NCBI GenBank assembly: GCA_026770615.1
Contig: MU631416.1
Span: 178,505 to 192,547 of the forward strand
Length of the DNA: 14,043 nucleotides
From: Pavlovales sp. CCMP2436
Taxonomy: Eukaryota > Haptophyta > Pavlovophyceae > Pavlovales
Direction of reading: 5' to 3'
Positions 7,308 to 14,043 of the stretch are shown in pieces. Positions within the stretch are counted from its first letter, which is position 1; each line of letters opens with the position of its first letter. Below the pieces are notes generated by a model that saw only the letters and a program-made list of their open reading frames with translations, had not been told where the DNA came from and ran no database searches. The position numbers and the translations under genes were made by a program.

Positions 7308-7528
7308 GGTTTAAATTATTATTTATAGTTAGTTATTGAACATTAAGCAACCATACGTTGACAGAATAAATAGGTACGAACAACGATGCTAACTAGATCC
7401 GACTGAGACTCTCTACAGTTTCGACTTAGTTATAGATCGCACGGGCACTATCTTCTGTATAACTATTAGTGAGTTACATTCTTACTCCGTTGGCGAACGA
7501 CGACTGCCAACATGTGAGCAACTTATAC
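7308..7528. other. AT-rich 3' flank of SYF2
   Basis: This AT-rich stretch downstream of SYF2 probably holds its 3' UTR. A possible extra small intron and terminal exon of SYF2 lie here (see the SYF2 entry). No other feature was seen. Confidence 0.4.
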
Positions 7529-8513
7529 TTACAGCGCAGTGCCGCGTTCGAGGTTGTTCTTGATCTCTGAAGTGTACTTGTTGAACACGCGCGCGATCTT
7601 TTCGTTGAAGACCTTGTTGCGGTCGTTGATGTAGGTGACCTCGTCCTCCTCGTAGTGCTGCCTGCGCCGGCTGCTCGAACCGCGCTTCGCAGCCTGCCGC
7701 GCGAGGTCGTCAACGAGCGCGTCCACACGGTCCTCTGACGCCTGGTAAACGGAAGCGGTGCCGTAGCTGAGCGGGTCCACGTGCGACTGGGAGCCGGCAG
7801 CGGCTGCGACGGCGCCCGACTCGATCAGGGCGTGCTCGCTCTTCATGCGTGCACCGACAGTGTACGAGCTCAGGTCGACGTCATGCAAGTGCGCGTTGGC
7901 CCGCCTGCGCTTCTCGCCCTGCTTCTCGAGCAATGCCTCCGCGTCCTCAGCGCTCATCGCAAAGAGCTCCTCCTCCTCCTCGCCGCCCTTGCCCGCCGTC
8001 TTCGCGCGCTTCTCGCGGATGCGCTCAATCTCCTCCGTGCGCAGCTGCTTCTCCGACATCTTGCGCTTGCGGTCCTCGTCGACGACCGCCTTGTGGTTGT
8101 TCGACCGCCCCTCGCCCTGCCACGAGACGGATGGGGGGGGGAGTCACAGGGCCGCCAGTCAAGCCCTTTCGGCGAGCGGCAGAACGGTCGCAAATTGCCT
8201 CAAGCGGCATGTGGGCAGAGGGGACGAGCGGCCCCCATCCAGCACGGGCTCCGTCTGCTCAGGGCACAGGCTTCTGCGAAAGGGCTTGGCCTTGCGTGGA
8301 AACCAGGGCGAGGGGGCGTGAGGCTGCGCGCACCAGCTTCTTCCGGATGGCCTCCAGCCGCAGCTCCGCCGCCGACTTCTTGCGCTCGGGCTGCCTGGGC
8401 TCGCTCTCTACGGGCTCAGGCTCAGCGCGGGCTGCCGCGCTCTCGTCCCGCGGGGGCGGGACGGCATGGTAGGTGGGCTCCTCGCCGTCGAGGTCGATCT
8501 CCTCGTCCGCCAT
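7529..8513 (-). CDS. SYF2: Pre-mRNA-splicing factor SYF2, two exons
   Basis: SYF2 is a component of the NineTeen/Prp19-associated spliceosome, acting in the nucleus. Exon 1 is 8513-8334 (60 codons, acidic start MADEEIDLDGEE, then AAELRLEAIRKKL). The intron 8333-8117 (217 bp) starts GTGCGC and ends in a C-rich tract and GTGGCAG. Exon 2 is 8116-7529. The join is phase 0 and restores the family's N-terminal helix: ...RKKL followed by GEGRSNNHKAVVDEDRKRK. The strongest evidence is the C-terminus: EVTYINDRNKVFNEKIARV and EIKNNLERGTAL, the SYF2 signature and usual end. Total 255 aa, close to human (243). The TAA at 7531-7529 overlaps a perfect donor (GTAAGTA at 7532-7526). Splicing there to an acceptor TTATACAG at 7455 would keep the Leu codon and add one Arg before a TAG; unspliced is the simpler reading. 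Confidence 0.93.
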
Positions 8514-8737
8514 CGAGCTGCGTTCGGCAACGTTGTTTTTTTAACTTCTTTTTCTCGTGACTGGTTGAGTGAGGGCGCGGGCGCCGAGCGGTGCCGTCGA
8601 GCCCATCGCACGGGCGAGCAGCTGCTGCAGCGCGTAGATATGCGCGAATGCGGCGCCTATTGCATTCGCCCTTCCTTCCTCCTCGTGTCACGTCATTTAG
8701 GTCATAACTAACCAAAACAAAAAACAAAGGCGGTCCG
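8514..8737. promoter_or_regulatory. Bidirectional promoter between SYF2 and ALG14
   Basis: The two genes start head to head 224 bp apart. The spacer contains an inverted repeat, GCGAATGC at 8644-8651 and GCATTCGC at 8662-8669, around a GGCGCC centre, a candidate symmetrical factor site. There is a T8 run near SYF2 and an A-rich AAAACAAAAAACAAAGG leader before ALG14. No TATA box is obvious. Confidence 0.5.
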
Positions 8738-9406
8738 ATGGCCGTGTGGCTGGCTTGGACGCTGGCTGCGTGTGTCGCGGCCGTCGCGTTCGTGGCGTGG
8801 ATCAGCAGGAGATTTAAACGAGATACAGCCAGCAGATGTGTGCGGCCGCAGCAGGCGGTGCGCGTGCTCGCCGTCCTCGGCTCGGGAGGGCACACCGCGG
8901 AGATGCTGCGGCTGCTGGCAAGCCTGTGCGCCAACGAGGCTTACGTACACATCGACTTTGTCCTTGCAGAGACGGATCGGTCGAGCCGAGCGAGCGCCGA
9001 GGGTCTGCGAGAGGCGCTTGCGTGCACCGAGCGCCCTCTACCACCCGTTTCCTTCCACACAATCACGCGAAGCCGCGAGGTCGGCCAGTCGTACGTCACC
9101 TCGCTCTTCTCGACACTCCACGCGATGATGCACGCACTACGCACGGTCTTCAGCTGCCGGCCGGACCTGATCCTCTGCAATGGGCCAGGCACGTGTCTTC
9201 CGATCTGCGCGATCGCATTCGTGGCGACCTCGTTCGCCCCCTGGCCCATCCGAATCGTCTACGTGGAGAGCGTGGCGCGCGTGCGCTCGCTGTCTCTGAC
9301 CGGGCGCATCATCTGGAAGCTGGGCCTCGCCGACGCCTTCTTCGTGCAGTGGCCGGAGCTCGTTGAGCGCTATCCCGGCTGTAAGTTTATGGGAAGGCTC
9401 TGCTGA
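8738..9406 (+). CDS. ALG14: UDP-GlcNAc transferase subunit ALG14
   Basis: ALG14 is the membrane anchor that recruits the catalytic subunit ALG13 to the cytosolic face of the ER; together they add the second GlcNAc to dolichol-PP-GlcNAc in N-glycan assembly. The single-exon 222 aa protein (human is 216) has an N-terminal membrane segment at about residues 4-22, the loop VLGSGGHTAEML at about 46-57, DLILCNGPGTCLP at about 143-155, the conserved VYVESVARVRSLSLTG at 174-189, and FFVQWPEL at about 201-208. It ends YPGCKFMGRLC, the usual place for this family. The ATG is the first in the transcript after an A-rich leader. ALG13 is not in the window. It is divergently paired with SYF2. Confidence 0.95.
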   Translation: MAVWLAWTLAACVAAVAFVAWISRRFKRDTASRCVRPQQAVRVLAVLGSGGHTAEMLRLLASLCANEAYVHIDFVLAETDRSSRASAEGLREALACTERPLPPVSFHTITRSREVGQSYVTSLFSTLHAMMHALRTVFSCRPDLILCNGPGTCLPICAIAFVATSFAPWPIRIVYVESVARVRSLSLTGRIIWKLGLADAFFVQWPELVERYPGCKFMGRLC

Positions 9407-9884
9407 GGTTCGATCGCGGACACTCGTGCTCGTGCCTAACTTGTTGAAGGGTCATACTAACTAACTAACTATGAATAATAGTGCATATATTTTATTGCCA
9501 TGATTTGTTTTAAGAAATGATCGACTTGACACCAACTACGCTAACTTATATAATTTCCGATGAATCCGATTCCCACTATGGCTGCGACAATGTCAGCCAT
9601 CCGATATTATAACTGGAAAAGTTTTACAGTGACTGTCACTCCCTTCTGAGCGGCAAGGCCAGCGCTTAACTGTCACTTGAATATTGCTCCCACACCACTG
9701 TTTCTAGGCTGATAGTGGCGCCGGTGGCAGTCACCGACAGTGGGCTAGATTAGTAGCAATGTCGAGATACTCGCGGAGTCGGAATTGGATATAGCATACT
9801 GCATAGCCATAAGAATATTAATATTAGTTCAGTGCTGCCAAAATGCAATATCTTGTTGAGATTAGTAACTTCTGGGGCAGATCC
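9407..9884. other. AT-rich spacer downstream of ALG14
   Basis: AT-rich DNA with an ACTAACTAACTA run near 9460 and short palindromes such as GTGACTGTCAC near 9630 and related CAGTCACCGACAGTG near 9728. It probably holds the ALG14 3' UTR and the end of the minus-strand gene. No gene seen. Confidence 0.45.
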
Positions 9885-10108
9885 TCAGTAACTAAGTGTA
9901 GGACCGCAATTCTTTAGACTGCAGAATTGCATTTGCGGAGTATTCGTTTTGCCGATTTTGCTGTAAATCTAATAATGGGTAGCTATAGTTACAGTCGACA
10001 TTGGCGCGTTGAAGTGGTGGCGGTACGCGCATTGTGCCTTGTGAGCGCGACGATGTAGTTGAGCAGTCGAATGTTGACGATGGCTGGCGGAGAGTCAGGC
10101 GCACTTAC

Positions 10109-12785
10109 CCGACATGCATCGCGTCGAGACCAATCCACTGCTTGGGCGTCCTCGGCGTCGAGGACGCGCGCAGCTTGTGCCCCTCGAGCTCGCGCATCCG
10201 CTGCTCGACACGCCGCTCGCGCCCAACGTGAGTCACGTGCAGCCGCGATTCGATCTGCCCAAAGTCCCACCGCTGGCTGTGGCGCGCGGCCAGCTGCTCT
10301 TGCCGCACCTTGGCGAGGACGTACGAGCCGTTCGACGCGCTCTTGATCGCCTCTGCCGTGGTGCGCGGCCTCGAGTCGAGCAGCCTCTCCCTTGGCGGAG
10401 GCGCGGCCTTGGGCCAGTCGTTGCCCACCTCCCACGGCATGGTCCCGAAGGTGGCTGCGCGGGGCGAGTTCCAAGAAGGCGAGGGCTCGCCGTCCTGCCC
10501 GTGGCGCAGCGAGCGCCCCGACGCGAGGCTCGGCGAGACGAGCACCGCACCGCGCACCTGGCTCTGCGGCGCAGAGCTCGGCAGAGCGGACCACGGGGCA
10601 GGCCCTGGGCTGCGGGGCGTCGGTGGCGGCGAGACGCGCAGCTGCTGCGGCGGCGAGAAGTGCGCCGCTCGCGGGCCCTCGCGCGCGCTCTTGGCGGGCG
10701 AGGCGGCCGGCGTGCGCTCGAGCGGCGTGTGCCCGCGCGAAGGCGGCAGTGGCCGCTGCTTGCGCGCGTGCGACTGCGCGAGTGAGTTGGCGAGGTCGAA
10801 GCCGAGGTCCGCCCCCAGCTCCGCGCCGAGCGTGCCGGCGGGGCGGGCGGCCGTGCGCGCGGGCGGCCACGAGATCTGCGGCGTGAGCGCGCTGGGCTCG
10901 AGCGGCAACGTGAACGAGTTGCCGCTGGCCCCCAGCCGCAGCGGCGAGGAGCCCGCGTGGCGCTGCAGCGGCGAGTCGGGCGGGTGCACGCCAATCATCT
11001 CCTGTTCGAGGGGGTGCAGGGGGCACGGACGGCGGGAGGCGCGTGAGCATCTCCTGTGAGCACGCGCGGCGCCGGCGCGACGAGGCCACAAGGATCGCGC
11101 GCACAGGCCTGATCTCCACTCCCATCCCTCCTCTTCACTCCACTCCCACCCCTCCACGCCCAAGCCCACCCACTCCCAGCCCTCCACTCACTCCAATTCA
11201 CCCTCCAGCCCGCCTCCCTCTTCTCCCTTCTCCTCCGCGCGAGTGGGACGGCACGTACCAGCCTAGAGTTATGCGCCGCCCCGCTCATTATAGATTTTAT
11301 AATCTACCTCATACAAGCCCACCTGTGGCCTGTCGGCCTTACATGATATATATTATAAAATGTGATAACTTCCATATAAGAGAACGATTTAAATATATAA
11401 AAGAACTTGCTGTTAGCGCTTTTTCATACCAGCCCAGAGGGCACGACGATCGGCTCCGGCGCGTAATAGTCCCGGTGTTCGTCATGCCCCCACATGAGCT
11501 CCACCTACAGTACGGGGGATTAGGTTTTGGGTAAGTAATTCGTGAGACCTCGGACACGAATGTGAGACCTTAGGAGCCAAAAAAAAAACAAAAAAAAACA
11601 GGCAGTCCAGCCATGGCTGCCCCGGCTCTACCTTCAGTGTGTTGTTGCTGCACCACTGGAAGACTGGGAAACCTTTACGGGGCCGGAAATTTTTCATTTT
11701 TATAGATATTTACACACCTTGTGCAGCAGCCCCTTCCATCCGTCGAGCAACAGCTGCTCGTGCTCCAGCCCCAGCCGCGAGCGCGAGCGCAGCCGGCTGA
11801 GCATTGTACTCGTCTCGCGCGTGCGCGTGTAGAGCAGCGCGTGCACGAGCAGACCTGAGACATGCAGTGAACAGCGCGCGCGCGGCGAAGCGAGGAGCGT
11901 CAGTCGTGCTGCCGCGCGGTGAGAAGGGCAGATCGGGCGCGCACCCTTGAGCGGCCTCGGGAAGGCCATCGCGCGAACGTCCAGATGGCAGCGATGGAGC
12001 CACATGTGCGTGGCAGTGCGCAGCAGCGCGACCTGAAAGGAGCGGAAACTGAGGGACGGCTGCCACGCGCCGTCGTCTACCCATGGGTTGTACGTGCCTT
12101 CGAGGGAGTGCACAAAGATTTCGGACAGCGCACTCGGCGTGCTCGTAGGCGAGATACCCGCGTCCTGGCAAAAGTGGAGGAAACTCTCGAGCGGCATCCC
12201 CTCGTCCCCGTCCGCGTCGGGCTCAGGCCCATCCGGGTGTTGCTCCGGCAGCGACGTGCCAACGAGCCCCTGCGGCTGCACCGCCGACGCGCGATTGGTG
12301 CGCGAGCGCGGGTTGAACGAGAGGCCTGGCCGGAGGCAATAGCCAAGCCAGACGGAATGCAGCGGCGCGACCAAGCTCTCGATGAGCCGCATGCTTGCAG
12401 CCATGCTGCCGTCGACGGGCTCGGGCGGCGCGGCCCGGTCGCCGACCCTTGGCAGCACGTCACGCTCGAGCAGCGCAGCGAAAGCCTCACCGGGGCCGAC
12501 CGCCATCGGGTAGAGCTTTATCGACAGCGACGCGAGTGCCCGTGCGAAGCCACCATAGTCCATCCGCCTCTCGTCGCGCGTGGCCGAGTGGTACAGCACC
12601 TCGCCCGTCGATGTGTCAAGCCGGCTCGCCACCTGCAAGTCGCGCAGCAGCTGCCTAAAGCTCTGTAGGCTGAGCGCGGACAGGCTGTGCTCCGTGTTCC
12701 GGCTCGCGTACGAGAGGAAGAGCCGGCGCAGCCACACGCCGGGCGGCTCGGCGTGCTCGTTGAGCGTGCTTAGCTCGGCCTGCAT
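10109..12785 (-). CDS. EF-hand-like repeat protein, multi-exon, function unknown
   Basis: Exons on the minus strand: 12785-11945 (ATG MQAELSTLNE), 11854-11718, 11001-10109, then a strong donor GTAAGTGCGC. Introns: 11944-11855 (90 bp, GTGCGC...CTCAG, phase 1, a multiple of three and without stops) and 11717-11002 (716 bp, GTGTGT...CGAACAG, phase 0). That gives 623 residues before a last exon. Residues 19-52 and 73-93 (LSLQSFRQLLRDLQV, MDYGGFARALASLSIKLYP) and again 197-262 (ESFLHFCQDAGI, LSFRSFQVALLRTA) look like paired helix-loop-helix units of the EF-hand kind, without clear calcium loops. The last exon half is Ser/Pro-rich with SP/TP sites, then a basic helical part. One possible end is acceptor TTTACAG at 9961 and a TGA at 9885. 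The family is not recognised, and joining exons 2 and 3 is inference from matching phase and splice sites. Confidence 0.6.
11002..11717 (-). other. Large intron 2 of the EF-hand-like gene
   Basis: This 716 bp intron contrasts with the 90 bp intron next to it. It starts GTGTGTAAATATCTA, an exact copy of the recurrent 14-mer in its reverse direction (11703-11716). It includes an A-rich stretch at 11580-11600, an AT-rich part around 11285-11400 with TAGATTTTATAATCTA (a near-perfect palindrome), and a purine tract on the coding strand (11110-11235; C, T and A on the plus strand) made of GGAGTGG-like units. It ends in a pyrimidine tract and CAG. It looks like an intron built up or enlarged by inserted DNA. 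Confidence 0.5.
11703..11716 (+). repeat. Copy 4 of the 14-mer, at a 5' splice site
   Basis: Exact TAGATATTTACACA. On the gene's strand this reads AAG then GTGTGTAAATATCTA, so the repeat supplies or abuts the donor site. The flanking ACGTCCG part of the other copies is absent here. Confidence 0.7.
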
Positions 12786-13068
12786 CCTGCCCCCTTACTA
12801 GTCTCCCAATGCAGCGGCCTGATCCTGCAGGAGTGGCCGATGTGTCAACTTGAAACTTAACTTGCTGTTCCGAAACGGCACGGGCTTCCGTACATAGCAC
12901 ATGTGCTATGTACGGAAGCCCGCGCACGACGGAGGCCTCACTGGCATCACCGACTTTTTGTCTGCCCCGGATGTGCCCTACCTGGGTTATCACCGTCGGG
13001 GCTTGAGCCCCAGCTGCAACGACCACGCCCTGGGTGTTACTGTAGTACTAAGCCAGTTCGTTAGTGTG
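12786..13068. other. Upstream region of the EF-hand-like gene with a palindrome
   Basis: This probably holds the promoter of the minus-strand gene starting at 12785. The only feature is the perfect palindrome at 12881-12922, listed separately. No coding region was recognised. Confidence 0.4.
12881..12922. repeat. Perfect 42 bp palindrome
   Basis: Two 21 bp arms with no spacer (CGGGCTTCCGTACATAGCACA and its exact complement), centred on AGCACATGTGCT. It lies about 100 bp upstream of the EF-hand-like gene's ATG. It could be the core of a fold-back element, a cruciform-forming site or a symmetrical protein-binding site. Confidence 0.9.
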
Positions 13069-13201
13069 CGTCGACCAAGCCAGTGACTGAACAACACCTG
13101 TTGAACCATGCTGAGCCGCTAATATGTATATATATATATATGCTTCTTAAAATGCATAGATACGGCCTCTCGGCTCCCTAATACGCGCGTCATTTTGTAA
13201 G

Positions 13202-13254
13202 CCCCCCCCCCCCACACACACACCCACCCCCACCCCCACTCCCACCCACCCCCT
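13202..13254 (+). repeat. C-rich / CA simple repeat
   Basis: A run of C12 leads into ACACACAC and then CCCAC-type units. The minus strand carries many G runs and could form a G-quadruplex. It is low-complexity sequence, prone to length errors. Confidence 0.8.
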
Positions 13255-13404
13255 GTCCTTCTGTAGGGGGGTACGTTCAACGTTATTTTTGGGGAAAAAA
13301 CGCATGGGGTACATTCAATGTTATGCGCCGCAGGCGGAGAAACAAAAAAACGTACATGGGGGGGTATTTTAAATCTGATATATATGTATTAATTTTCAGA
13401 ACAG

Positions 13405-13684
13405 TCAGACGCCAGCTTGAATCCCTATCAGTAATCGGCACGCGGTGGCGCCCAAGCCAGCGCAGCCGACTACGGCACGCAGCTGGCATTAGGCGACGCA
13501 GCGCTCAGGCCAGCACAAAATTCAGAACAGTCAGACGCCAGCTTGAATCCCTATCAGTAATATATGCATTAAATTAGTTATGACGCGGCCTATCCTGCTG
13601 TGAGTGCTGTCTACAGCTGCGATATTGAACTTTGTGTTAGTTAGTTAGTATATATCAGACGCCAGCTTGAATCCCTATCAGTAA
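13405..13684 (+). repeat. Three identical 30 bp repeats at ~125 bp spacing
   Basis: The unit beginning TCAGACGCCAGCTTGAATCC and ending CTATCAGTAA is identical at 13405-13434, 13531-13560 and 13655-13684, with starts 126 and 124 bp apart. The first two copies also share ten upstream bases (TTCAGAACAG). The sequences between the copies are unrelated. Such iterons inside a transposon could be subterminal transposase-binding sites, though their position is fairly central to rightward. Confidence 0.85.
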
Positions 13685-13864
13685 ATATATTAGCGGTCAC
13701 TTCGACCAGCTCCCCACTTCGGCGTAGCGCGTAGGAGCCTGCGCCGGAGCGCTAAGATCAGCCTGACTTGAACTTGAAACGTACCGCCAGCCCGAACCCC
13801 CCTACATTAATATGCGGCTCAGCATGGTTCAACTGGTGTTGTTCAGTCACTGGCTTGGTCGACG

Positions 13865-14043
13865 TCAGGCTGAGGTCGAGCGATCGACTCAAACCCTCAT
13901 GCACCAGCACTCACACCAAAGGGTGTGAGTGTGTGCGCCCCGGCCCCCACGCCCCACCTCGGCCGCGCCTCGGCCGCCGCAGCCCTACCGTGGCGGCCGC
14001 AGGGAGCAGCATCGTCTTCGTAGCCTTGGTAGCCTTGAGCGGC
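13865..14043. other. Right edge; possible partial ORF on minus strand
   Basis: A minus-strand frame enters from the edge and is open for 48 codons to a TGA at 13899-13897 (contains QGYQGYEDDAAPCG). On the plus strand, the last 39 bases read as SSIVFVALVALSG after a possible CAG acceptor at about 14001. Neither can be chosen. A hairpin ACTCACACC / GGTGTGAGT lies at about 13909-13930. Confidence 0.2.

Larger units (their letters stand above)
13069..13864. mobile_element. Element with 51 bp terminal inverted repeats
   Basis: The left end 13069-13119 and right end 13814-13864 are reverse complements at 50 of 51 positions, starting CGTCGACCAAGCCAGTGACT. The 796 bp element has no credible ORF. Inside are a (TA)n run (about 13126-13140), a C/CA tract (13202-13254), a pair of GTACRTTCAAYGTTAT repeats (about 13271 and 13309), and three identical 30 bp repeats. 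The near-perfect ends suggest recent activity of a non-autonomous DNA transposon. No convincing target duplication was found, so the true boundaries may differ slightly. Confidence 0.8.

Noticed and set aside
7781..8560. Plus-strand ORFs opposite SYF2
   Set aside because: They run across the SYF2 exons and intron and have no recognisable motifs.
9989..11125. 378-codon minus-strand ORF in another frame of exon 3
   Set aside because: Ala/Arg-rich shadow; the chosen frame joins to exon 2 in phase and has a strong donor at its end.
11043..11534. Plus-strand 163-codon ORF in the pyrimidine-rich intron
   Set aside because: Pro/Thr/Ser repeats come from low-complexity CCTCCAC-type DNA; no domain, and it overlaps the intron of the minus-strand gene.
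13405..13434. tRNA-derived SINE from the CTTGAATCC string
   Set aside because: Only a loose match to a B box (three mismatches) and no A box or cloverleaf.
13405..13684. CRISPR-like array of 30 bp repeats
   Set aside because: Only three units, spacers about 95 bp, in a eukaryotic transposon-like element.

Overview
The window looks like nuclear DNA from a GC-rich unicellular alga. The genes are strongly GC-biased and sit between AT-rich spacers full of fold-back elements. Two genes are plainly eukaryotic (the splicing factor SYF2 and the ER glycosylation subunit ALG14). Introns begin GTGCGC or GTAAGT and end in a pyrimidine tract plus CAG. A haptophyte or pelagophyte would fit, but the exact lineage is inference.

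Layout. 1-835: a minus-strand gene running off the left edge, with a Gly-rich tail, not recognised. 836-2610: no firm gene; a fold-back (911-1011), a roughly 570 bp element with long inverted arms (1414-1984) holding a TATA box and a 59-codon ORF, and a duplicated segment. 2611-3569: a broken plus-strand gene of unknown family. 3888-5833: a nearly complete but disabled DUF2828 gene (vWA-like domain; mimivirus L728 is a known relative) with two in-frame TAG codons and one frameshift. 5848-6269 and 6831-7303: two copies of a MITE-like element with inverted ends, 4 bp target duplications and large central hairpins. 7529-8513 (minus) SYF2 and 8738-9406 (plus) ALG14 form a head-to-head pair with a 224 bp shared promoter. 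10109-12785 (minus): a multi-exon gene with EF-hand-like repeats and a Ser/Pro-rich C-terminal half. 12881-12922: a perfect 42 bp palindrome. 13069-13864: an element with 51 bp terminal inverted repeats and three identical 30 bp repeats.

The intact genes are housekeeping genes with no evident link to each other: SYF2 works in the nuclear spliceosome and ALG14 at the ER membrane. The more unusual content is the mobile and broken DNA. The 14-mer TAGATATTTACACA occurs four times. One copy lies exactly at the 5' splice site of a 716 bp intron and two others face each other with a GT start and an AG end, which raises the possibility of an introner-like (intron-making) element. The DUF2828 gene and its upstream neighbour, both interrupted by TAG codons, may be a decaying insertion of giant-virus-type or horizontally acquired genes.
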